A stretch of 64,000 bases of DNA, taken from NCBI GenBank assembly GCA_006386115.1, contig VFIW01000117.1:62001-126000 (forward strand), written 5' to 3'. Below, in pieces: positions 56,512 through 64,000 of the stretch; within the stretch, counting starts at the first letter, position 1; every line of letters starts with the position of its first letter. The notes beneath the pieces are model-generated. The model saw only the letters and a program-made list of their open reading frames with translations. It searched no databases and had not been told where the DNA came from. The stretch is from Globisporangium splendens. Lineage: Eukaryota > Oomycota > Peronosporomycetes > Pythiales > Pythiaceae. The position numbers and the translations under genes were made by a program.

Positions 56512-57377
56512 CTCCCTCTTCTCTCGTTGTCGGCAACTTCCCGTTTGGCGTAGCTCCTCGCGCTTTCTTCGCAGATGATCGCGTTATCCTCTTGAGGAGA
56601 TGCACTGGCTGTACCGCCAACCCTCTTTCCACGAATAGTGGAGGGTGTGCGCATGCTGTTAAACGAGTTTTAGGGTACATTCAAGATCAGTATTTTATGA
56701 GATTTTAGGTGTCGTAAGCAAGGTTACCTATCTATTTACGAACTGCATATGTTTGCCAATGTAAGTTACAAGAACTGAATGTAAATTACAGCTGATTGTA
56801 AAGTTCAGGGTTTTAATAGAAAAGCCGATTTCCACGGCCAAGATCGAGTTTTATCCAGCTTCTGCTTTTCACCCCTACAAAGAATGAGTCCACTTCCGAT
56901 GGACAGTCACGCAGTGGCCACTCAATACTGAAGTTCGCTTGCAGCTCTTAGGATAGAGATCGCAATTGCCTCTTGCTGCACTCAAACGCGTTAAATCCAA
57001 CGAGGTGACACAATTGAAAGTTTCCCGCTCTCCAGGCGAAGACTTGATCGAGGGCGGCACCACCGAACATCAAGAATGCCTGCAACATGTGCGTAGAGAA
57101 AGAGGTCGATGGGTCCTTGTCCTAAACTACGGCTTAACCACGATCCACGTGCAGATCTGTTGGTAAAACTTCCTCAAGATCTGGTTCGTCGAGTAGAACT
57201 GTGTAGTTGCTACATTTAGCACTACGCGGTTTAAAGAGCATTGCAATGAGAAAAAGCTTATAAACTCGAGACAAACCTGGAAACAAAACGAAGCATAGAT
57301 TCAAGTGCAATGCAGGATAACAAGGCATTTTAATAAAGAAGATAGATCGCAATCCGCTAATAACCCAGCTATCTTTC
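56512..57377. other. Intergenic region, no gene seen
   Basis: 0.87 kb between two minus-strand genes. It is AT-rich around 56690-56830 and holds the 5' flank of the UBXN7-like gene and the 3' flank of the GTPase gene. Short frames show no protein-like features. Confidence 0.5.
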
Positions 57378-60300
57378 TCAGCCGATCAGCCTCTTGATCT
57401 GGTCTTTGATCTCTTGAAGCGAGTGGTTGTATGAAGACGGAATTGCCGTGCAGGCTTTGTAGCAACCACTAGATTCTCGTACGAGATCGTCTTGGTATCT
57501 CATAAAGATGTACTCGCGAAGGGGAAGCGGGCGCTTGACCACGGGGAGTTTCCAGTCGGGGAAGATCACATGAAAATCTGAAAACTTGATCCACTTGTCC
57601 TCTCTGAGAAACCTTCTCTTTTCTTTGACTTGTACCGCACAGCTTCGATGATCGAGCTCCTTCGTAGTGAATTCGTGGCAACCACGAAGTCCACTTGGCT
57701 GGTGGTAGCTGTCGTGACACTTGTCAAATTCGGAACCTTCGTGCCCATAGTACTCGGTACAAGGACACCTGCACATTGGACATGGCTCACCGCAACGAGG
57801 TGTAATTCCGTCAACTGCTCCATACCCACGGTCCATAATATAGCTCACCACGTCAGGAACCAAATCGCTCGTGCTGAAATCGTTGACCGGGGACAGCACA
57901 GATAGAGCTTCAAGAGCAGCTTTGCGGACATTTGGAAGAGAGTTGTCTGCGATTTTTGCGAATATCGCTTCTGATTGACTGTCACACGCGGCGTTCTCAT
58001 CGTTTTCGTCTGGGATGTTCTCCAGCAGACAATTTGAGGAGCCAGACAACAACGAGTCAACGAGGCTGGACCTCAAACTGAGCAAAAATGTCTTCGATCT
58101 GTCTTGAGGAGCGCCATACGCCTTGTCGGCTGCAGTAACGATGCATTTCTGGATTGATGAGACGAAATTCTCCAGGAACGAAACAAGAGTTCGGTCGATT
58201 TCTGAACGGATGAGGGCTGCAATGATTTGATTATAATGGTCCTTGGGGTCTTGAATCTTTCGCATCATATCCTCATAGTCACCATTTTCGATGAGTGCAA
58301 GCAGCGACATGTCTACGTGAGCTTGCATGACGTCAGGATCACTAACCCAGCGCCTGTGCTTTAGCTGCTGGCCAATATACACAGTCAGATCTTGCCGAAA
58401 TCCCTTGACGAGGTTGCACTGCAACCAACTTGTAACAGTGGTCACAAGGAAATCAGCGCCTTGATAGCCTTGACTGAGAGCAAAAAAGTAGGTCTTCATA
58501 GATTCTTCGCACGTTCGAAATTTCACAGACACGCTGTTACTTTCGTCCCACTTCCTCTGAATGACCTTGAGCTCCTCACAAAGCACTTTGTACAGCAAGT
58601 CGTACACCTTTTGCTTGAGGCAGACTCCAACTGCCATCGTGTCTTCTGCCTCAAACAGCATTGCGCTTGCCATTTCGAAGCAGTCCACAACAACCTTGTC
58701 ACTGTATCTCTTTACTGTTGATATGGTCAATTGCACCCGCGATATGATCTCGTACTGCAACTGGGCTTCCTTTTCATCCTTGTCCTTCTCGGTAGTTGAT
58801 GACCCACGGAACGCCTGCCACGCCAGTTTTTTAAGCTTACTTTTCACTGAGTTGAAGTCCATCCAGCTGCCTTCGCCATCGTCATCGAATGATTGCGCTG
58901 AGTACTCGTAATCTGGTTGTGGAATTGAGTTCAGCATCTGTGTGCGCACTTCATAGATCTTCCTTTGCACGTCTTTGTGGAACGGAGGGTGTTCTTCATT
59001 TGCTTCGCTCACAAGACGACTGAAGATCTTTTCAAACAACTGGTTCAGTTCATCGTGTGAGATGCACTTGTTCCTTTTGCCACTTCGGAAAAGCGCATTC
59101 GCCTCGGTTCTCAACTTGCTCTTGTACACCTCTACAAAGTTGTCATACAGAAAAACAACGTTGATTTGATCCTGCACCATGCGAAACCAGTGCTCCTTTT
59201 GGTTGAACTTCATCCGGTTCCAGTTGTTAAACGTCTCTGTTCGCCATTTGGTAAAATGTGGATCATTCAGAAGCTTTTTCATCTGCAGGTCGAGCACGGA
59301 GAGATGCTGGAGAATCGATACACGCATTTTGCTGTGATATTTCTCCACTATAGCGGAAACATCTTGTGTTTGCAATGAACCTTGGACGGTGTCTCCTGCG
59401 GCAGCTGGGCTGGCGTGAGTACTCTCTCGAACTTCTTTGCAGATAGTGTCAAATGACTCAGCATAATGCGATGACAGCTTTTGGCAGAGTGTACTGAACT
59501 CTCGCATCAGTAGGTCGTAGTTCGATTTCTCAAAAGCTTCTTTGAAATTCAAATTGAAGTTGGAGTGCTGAATGCAATCCCACACCAACGTCAGGTAATC
59601 CTTGAACTGTACGAAGGAGCGCGGATTCCATTGCTTTTCCTCACAGACTCGCTCGTGAAGATGCTCCCGAAATGCACATAGCCGGCGACCAAACTCAGGC
59701 ACTGGGATATCGTGCGGAGCAAACGACTGGGCTTTGATCGTGCCCAGCATTCGGACGTCGCTTTGATCTTCATTGTTGATATCAACATTCAAGCTCTGGA
59801 AATACGCAGTTGAGCTGTCTGTAGTTGTACCAGAAATACCGGAAAGCGCACGGCGGCGTGTTTCCTCGACTATGCTGGCGTTTGTATTCAGCTGACGAAC
59901 CAGCATGTGCACGATGTTTTCCATTTTGCTTCGCTCAGCGAGGTCGATCTGGTTGAATGTGAAGAAGAGCTTGGACGGAAGCCGGCCGCCGTGCTGATAA
60001 GCAAGCTCCGAGTCGAGGTGCACTGACAAAACGATCGGAAGGATTTCGTTAATTGTGTCCGTTGACTCACCCTTGGTGAGAACGACCGTCGCATCCGCTG
60101 GGAGCACAGCTAGTGTCGCCATTCGATTGTCGCGCCATACGCTGTCGTCACGACCAACATATTCTGGAGCTCGAACACCTTCCGTATCCATCAGAATGAT
60201 GTAGTCGTATTTTTTGCGATCCTCGCACTTCAGTAGCTGCATGCTGACACCCCGCGTACAGCGTGATACGCTGGTACGCAATCGAACCCCAAACATGTAG

Positions 60301-62138
60301 TTCAGCAACGTCGATTTTCCCGACGACTGGACACCCATCACTGACAGAACCTGCACTTTAGCACCGGGTAACTTCGAGTCCAATGAGTTCAAAACCCCTT
60401 GGATCCACTTCATGTTCACCATCGCTGCATCGCCGTCCATCAATTCCAATGAAAAGCCGTCGAGAAGATGCTGAGCAGCCATGTCTGCGAGATGTGATCT
60501 GTTGTTCGGATCTGCCGCATACAGGTGCGACAATTCTCTCCAAAGATGCTCCATCCCAAGTACCGCCAGGTTCCAAGCTTCCACGGTGTCGTCGATCCTC
60601 TCCCGATTAGGTTTGCTGTCCTTAAATTGGTACTGCTCCAGAGCGGCGCGATAATCGGATCGTTTCATGTCAGCAGTGTCTTCGCAACTCACAGAGATCC
60701 ATCGCTCAAAATCCAGCAGCCCAGCAACACGAATCTCAGCATCCTTTCCGCTAAGGATCGACTCAAAAAGAGTAATAACGGCATGATGTCCAACTTTCCC
60801 AGCAGCGACCTTTCTCGCGTTTTGACACTTCTCAATTTCGTCCTGCAGCGTTTGCCTCTTGGTGACATCCATCTCATGCAGTTGCTTAATACGCAAGCAC
60901 GATTCATCGGCAAAATGACGCTGGAGGATCAACACTTCACTGCGCAATGCAGAGATATCAATACCGTTGAGCACGTTACCGAAATCAAACCTTCCCAAGT
61001 AGTCCGCTCCGATAATGCCCAAGGTATCAATGCTACCAAGAGGCACCCGAGTCGTATTGCTGTTGCTGAGTTCAATTTCTTCCAGCAAATACTCGGAGAT
61101 TCGCAACGCAGACGTCTTGCTCGTGCATCTCAAAGACACCACAAAGGCGGGCTCGTCTTGCTCTCGAATGTCATTTTGGTCAGTATTACCGCAAGCCCAT
61201 TTTAAAAGTATGCCGCGCTTCATGTCTATCTTGGTGCGCAGGAAGCCACGGCTATCCATATCCACATCTGCAATCACGGCATCTGCAAACTCTTGGATGA
61301 GGTGTAGAAATGGCGTATAGTCACCAATTACGTGCAACACCATCACTGGAGCAAACGTGTTGTTGGTTTTGTCGTGCAGAAAGCCCCAGCCAAGCTCGGC
61401 TATAGGCGCAAATCCTGTCGATTTTGTACTATAGTCACGGTCCAGACAGTAAAACGAGTTCACGTGAAAAATGCTGCTGATCCAGTCTTTTGCTCCGCTT
61501 CGATCTTCGGACCTCTCGGACACCACTGCGACCCGCATGTACGAGCAATCGCGCGCAAGACAGGCAGTCACAGAGTTGTCACCATTGTGAGCAACCACGG
61601 TATCAACGAGCTCAAGGCTTGTAGTTTGCGCATGGAAGCCTGTTTCCTCATCCTCATTCGTTATTGGGGTGATAAATGGGACAAGGAAACGCCGGTCCAG
61701 CAGAAGCCGCGCGATCTCTGACTGAGCCGGAACACTTAATGACGATTGTAGTTTGATCATTGCATCATACACGCTTGGGTGCAGGAGAGCTGAGCTGGCT
61801 CGACTGCGTGCTGCACCACGGGAGACACGTCCACCGCTTTCCTGGCCTTGAGACTCACCGGGTAATCGAGAGTAGAGCTCGCTGGGGATGTCTAGGCGGT
61901 GCTTAATGACGTAGAGAAGCTTAGCCTGTAGACTTTCGCTGTGTTTTGGCCGCGGCTTGTCGATCAGAAGCTGACTATACGGCAGCTGGTCACTCTTTAA
62001 CATCCGTTGCTCAGCTCTAGAGATCGGGGGAATCAACCCAGGAGTTCCATTGTCGGCACGACCAGACAGCTCGGTTGGCTCCCTGTCGGAGACAATTGCT
62101 CGCGGACGCACCCACGCATCATCGGAGCAAGCAGCCAT
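57378..62138 (-). CDS. Very large GTPase, VLIG/GVIN type
   Basis: A single uninterrupted frame of 1586 codons from the ATG at 62138 (MAACSDDAWVRPR). The GTPase domain lies at about residues 595-760: P-loop VMGVQSSGKSTLLNYMFG, switch region RCTRGVSMQLL, DTEG (G3) in ILMDTEGVRAPE, and FTFNQIDLAE as the G4 candidate. A long helical region follows. The C-terminus has a Cys/His cluster (CGEPCPMCRCPC, HEGSEFDKCHDSYHQPSGL, then SCAV), which is characteristic of animal very large inducible GTPases. The N-terminal 590 residues resemble the URGCP/GVIN pre-G region (ILLKWACGNTDQND). In animals these proteins are interferon-induced or proliferation-linked; their role in oomycetes is unknown. The single-exon structure is normal for the family. 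Confidence 0.88.
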   Translation of the reverse strand: MAACSDDAWVRPRAIVSDREPTELSGRADNGTPGLIPPISRAEQRMLKSDQLPYSQLLIDKPRPKHSESLQAKLLYVIKHRLDIPSELYSRLPGESQGQESGGRVSRGAARSRASSALLHPSVYDAMIKLQSSLSVPAQSEIARLLLDRRFLVPFITPITNEDEETGFHAQTTSLELVDTVVAHNGDNSVTACLARDCSYMRVAVVSERSEDRSGAKDWISSIFHVNSFYCLDRDYSTKSTGFAPIAELGWGFLHDKTNNTFAPVMVLHVIGDYTPFLHLIQEFADAVIADVDMDSRGFLRTKIDMKRGILLKWACGNTDQNDIREQDEPAFVVSLRCTSKTSALRISEYLLEEIELSNSNTTRVPLGSIDTLGIIGADYLGRFDFGNVLNGIDISALRSEVLILQRHFADESCLRIKQLHEMDVTKRQTLQDEIEKCQNARKVAAGKVGHHAVITLFESILSGKDAEIRVAGLLDFERWISVSCEDTADMKRSDYRAALEQYQFKDSKPNRERIDDTVEAWNLAVLGMEHLWRELSHLYAADPNNRSHLADMAAQHLLDGFSLELMDGDAAMVNMKWIQGVLNSLDSKLPGAKVQVLSVMGVQSSGKSTLLNYMFGVRLRTSVSRCTRGVSMQLLKCEDRKKYDYIILMDTEGVRAPEYVGRDDSVWRDNRMATLAVLPADATVVLTKGESTDTINEILPIVLSVHLDSELAYQHGGRLPSKLFFTFNQIDLAERSKMENIVHMLVRQLNTNASIVEETRRRALSGISGTTTDSSTAYFQSLNVDINNEDQSDVRMLGTIKAQSFAPHDIPVPEFGRRLCAFREHLHERVCEEKQWNPRSFVQFKDYLTLVWDCIQHSNFNLNFKEAFEKSNYDLLMREFSTLCQKLSSHYAESFDTICKEVRESTHASPAAAGDTVQGSLQTQDVSAIVEKYHSKMRVSILQHLSVLDLQMKKLLNDPHFTKWRTETFNNWNRMKFNQKEHWFRMVQDQINVVFLYDNFVEVYKSKLRTEANALFRSGKRNKCISHDELNQLFEKIFSRLVSEANEEHPPFHKDVQRKIYEVRTQMLNSIPQPDYEYSAQSFDDDGEGSWMDFNSVKSKLKKLAWQAFRGSSTTEKDKDEKEAQLQYEIISRVQLTISTVKRYSDKVVVDCFEMASAMLFEAEDTMAVGVCLKQKVYDLLYKVLCEELKVIQRKWDESNSVSVKFRTCEESMKTYFFALSQGYQGADFLVTTVTSWLQCNLVKGFRQDLTVYIGQQLKHRRWVSDPDVMQAHVDMSLLALIENGDYEDMMRKIQDPKDHYNQIIAALIRSEIDRTLVSFLENFVSSIQKCIVTAADKAYGAPQDRSKTFLLSLRSSLVDSLLSGSSNCLLENIPDENDENAACDSQSEAIFAKIADNSLPNVRKAALEALSVLSPVNDFSTSDLVPDVVSYIMDRGYGAVDGITPRCGEPCPMCRCPCTEYYGHEGSEFDKCHDSYHQPSGLRGCHEFTTKELDHRSCAVQVKEKRRFLREDKWIKFSDFHVIFPDWKLPVVKRPLPLREYIFMRYQDDLVRESSGCYKACTAIPSSYNHSLQEIKDQIKRLIG

Positions 62139-62628
62139 GGGTGCACACGTCTCGTAATGTGTCCGGTAAATATGCTGGCGGTGCCTACTCGCGGCAGATC
62201 CAAATCGAAAGTGAGCATGCTATGCTGGCTCACAAAGAGAGAGAGAGAAAAAGCTTGTCACGCAGAATGACTCATCTCCATTGAGAAATCAGTCTCTCCT
62301 ATATAATAAACCTCATATCCTTTACAGATTAGAGAGACTATAAATTTTATCAATCTGATTATTCAGCAAATCACCAACATTCTGGCCATTGTGTCCCCAT
62401 CAGATAGATGGACACCTGGTCGACGTTGACTCGAGTCAGTCAGCTAGAAAATGCCTCATTTACAAGAGAAGCGTCGAGTCACCTTTGTCAAGAAGAGAAG
62501 GTCACAAACTCGGCACAGACAAAAGGCATGTGTGCTGGGATATGAAATCATGCAGTTGTATGAATGTGTTGTTAGCCTACTCCGGCGTTTGAACATGTAC
62601 AAAATATGCAAATTAGAAAACCATGAGT
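62139..62628. other. Intergenic region, no gene seen
   Basis: 490 bp holding the 5' flank of the very large GTPase gene and the 3' flank of the ABC transporter gene. It is AT-rich at 62290-62370. No coding signal. Confidence 0.5.
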
Positions 62629-64000
62629 CTAGCTCTTGACCACGGTCTTGGTCGTCTTGGTCGAAGTGACCTTGCGAACGGTGGTGACTCCGCCGGCGTG
62701 CGTCGTCGCCGTCGTGCTGCTACTGCTACTGCTGCTGCTAGCGCTGCTGCTGTGGTAGTAGGTTACTCGTTGCTGGCGTCGCATCACGAACACGGCGATG
62801 AAACGGAGCAGCACGAAGAATCCAATGAGCACGTACAGGTTCCAGGTCACGGCTTCTTCGCTGCTAGCGCCGCGGAACTCTTGCTCCACGTACGATCGCA
62901 CAGTGAGCTCTTCGTTCTGAGTGATGGCTGCAGGCGCGAATCGCAGTTGCTTGCAAGCCACGACGACTTCACGTTCGACGCCGTCCTCTTCAACAACGCG
63001 GCGGCAGTCACCAAACACGAGACCGACAAGGTTCGCCAGCAGGTAGTGGTATGGGAAGTATTCGATCGACCACATGATGCTCGAGAGCACCACGACGATC
63101 AGGTTCCACGCCACGCCGATGAGCGCAGCATAATCGACTCGCTTCGTCCAGTACGCGATCAAGTGGCCAGCGCTCATCTGGATCAACAGGTAGAACGCCA
63201 AGCTCAGCCAGTACGACCAGCTGTCGAACACAAACGCAGAGAAGCCCGTGATCATGAAAAACACGAACAGGAACACGAAACTGGTCACGAACGAAATGAG
63301 CACATCCACGACAGTCTGCGCAACGAAGTACCAGCGCGATTGGTACGCTTGCATCGCCACGTCACGTTCGAAGCACACCATCTCTTGCGTCGAGCTGTAC
63401 AAGACGTTTGCGAAGGACAAGAAGCCCAGCAGGAGTGACGAGAAGAACAGCGTCTGGACACCACCGTTGACGCCTTCGTACGTGTCGTACTCTACTTCTT
63501 GCTTGAAGAAGATCCAAGCGAAGAGCACGAACAGCATAAACGCGTTCACACTTCGCACACGACTGCACCAGAACGTGCGCCAGTACGAGAACGCAAAACG
63601 CTTGATCAAGAGCGTGAGTTGCAGTTGGTACGAGACCATACGGTAATGCACGACTGGGAACTCGCCCGCTGGCTTCAGCACTCCATTTCGATCCATGTGA
63701 GTCACAAGCACGCGCTTGAGCTCGCTCTCGCTGAACATCTTGACAAACTTGGCTTCCTTTTCAGCAGCGACCTTGCCACTGGCACTTGTGTGCGCAGCAG
63801 TGGCGTTCGCTCCGATGCATTCGAGAGCCCAGAGCGCAGGTGCTTTGCCGGATGGGAGCTTCTTCACACCAGGAGCGGCTTGGAGGTACTTCACCAGGTG
63901 TCTGCAGTCTGCACCAAGTTCGCCGTTGAACGCGACCTCGCCACTACGAGTGAGAAGCACCAGACGGTCAAACGAACGAAGCGCTTCAAGCGACGACGAT
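62629..64000 (-). CDS. PDR-type ABC transporter (ABCG), C-terminal half, cut by the window edge
   Basis: An open frame enters from 64000 and stops at 62629 (about 457 codons visible). It begins at the end of the second nucleotide-binding domain (SFDRLVLLTRSGEVAFNGELG, the D-loop/H-loop distal part). It continues with a linker and the second transmembrane domain of six helices (FWCSRVRSVNAFMLFVLFAWIFF, TLFFSSLLLGFLSFANVLY, QTVVDVLISFVTSFVFLFVFF, YWLSLAFYLLIQMSAGHLIAYW, IGVAWNLIVVVLSSIMWSI, LYVLIGFFVLLRFIAVFVM). The extracellular loop before the last helix is long, as in PDR proteins. The tail is Ser/Thr/Lys-rich with a homopolymeric Ser run. Full-size PDR pumps export drugs and lipids across the plasma membrane. 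Confidence 0.88.
   Translation of the reverse strand, partial: SSSLEALRSFDRLVLLTRSGEVAFNGELGADCRHLVKYLQAAPGVKKLPSGKAPALWALECIGANATAAHTSASGKVAAEKEAKFVKMFSESELKRVLVTHMDRNGVLKPAGEFPVVHYRMVSYQLQLTLLIKRFAFSYWRTFWCSRVRSVNAFMLFVLFAWIFFKQEVEYDTYEGVNGGVQTLFFSSLLLGFLSFANVLYSSTQEMVCFERDVAMQAYQSRWYFVAQTVVDVLISFVTSFVFLFVFFMITGFSAFVFDSWSYWLSLAFYLLIQMSAGHLIAYWTKRVDYAALIGVAWNLIVVVLSSIMWSIEYFPYHYLLANLVGLVFGDCRRVVEEDGVEREVVVACKQLRFAPAAITQNEELTVRSYVEQEFRGASSEEAVTWNLYVLIGFFVLLRFIAVFVMRRQQRVTYYHSSSASSSSSSSSTTATTHAGGVTTVRKVTSTKTTKTVVKS

Noticed and set aside
62623..63438. A 271-codon plus-strand frame over the ABC transporter
   Set aside because: Hydrophilic His/Asp/Arg/Gln antisense of transmembrane helices; no domain.

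Overview
The window is nuclear DNA of an oomycete (stramenopile), and the exact genus cannot be fixed from the sequence. The reasons are: dense, mostly intact protein genes on both strands; short GT-AG introns of roughly 40-110 nt; a secreted Cu-only superoxide dismutase of the fungal/oomycete type; a PDR-type ABC transporter; an AGC kinase with stacked PH domains; a protein carrying a cysteine/histidine motif I associate with oomycete proteins; and LINE retrotransposon pieces with an RNase H domain. No rRNA, tRNA or CRISPR array was recognised.

Left part (1-14 kb). A gene for an NSD-like PHD plus C5HCH zinc-finger protein (1139-2801) stands head to head with a decayed inverted copy of its own 5' half (250-939). 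Two 5'-truncated LINE copies of one family follow. They have opposite orientations, 14-bp target-site duplications, and near-identical 3' ends (2881-5778 and 6437-7059). Next come the secreted Cu-only SOD (7769-8473), a protein with a Cys/His-rich motif (9550-10314) and a Na+/H+ exchanger (about 12.5-14.1 kb).

Middle (14-42 kb). The genes are: an endonuclease/exonuclease/phosphatase-family protein (14897-16355); a very large Sfi1-like repeat protein (16606-22337, minus); a protein with three PH domains, a zinc ribbon, an Arb2 domain and an AGC kinase domain (23064-27813, minus); a secreted right-handed beta-helix protein (29326-32243, minus); a UCH-family ubiquitin hydrolase (32449-33646, minus); and a uridine phosphorylase (33933-35384, minus). 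They are followed by a multi-lesion pseudogene that once encoded PA-PA-ankyrin-coiled coil-Lon-like helix-IQ-WGR modules (35473-39401), and a seven-repeat Tudor-like protein with zinc fingers (39490-41797, minus).

Right part (42-64 kb). The genes are: a ROK-family fructokinase-like enzyme (43473-44561); a METTL21/FAM86-like methyltransferase (44788-45921); VPS33 (46147-48135, minus), sharing a 226-bp divergent promoter region with the mitochondrial complex I assembly methyltransferase NDUFAF7 (48362-49913); a second NSD-like PHD protein (50273-52660, minus); a small tail-anchored coiled-coil protein with an apparent frameshift (53294-53922); a UBA-UAS-UBX p97 adaptor of UBXN7 type (54128-56511, minus); a very large GTPase of the VLIG/GVIN type (57378-62138, minus); and the C-terminal half of a PDR-type ABC transporter running off the right edge (62629-64000, minus).

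Most genes are housekeeping (protein turnover, trafficking, mitochondrial assembly, nucleoside and sugar metabolism, centriole/chromatin functions). The less ordinary material is the retroelement and inverted-duplication cluster at 0-7 kb, the PH/Arb2/kinase fusion, the decayed modular gene at 35-39 kb, the Tudor repeat protein, the plant/animal-style very large GTPase, and a cluster of GCAATGCAATA-like repeats at 28.6-29.2 kb. Splice sites are my reading of GT/AG positions that keep frame and domain continuity; none is confirmed by transcripts.
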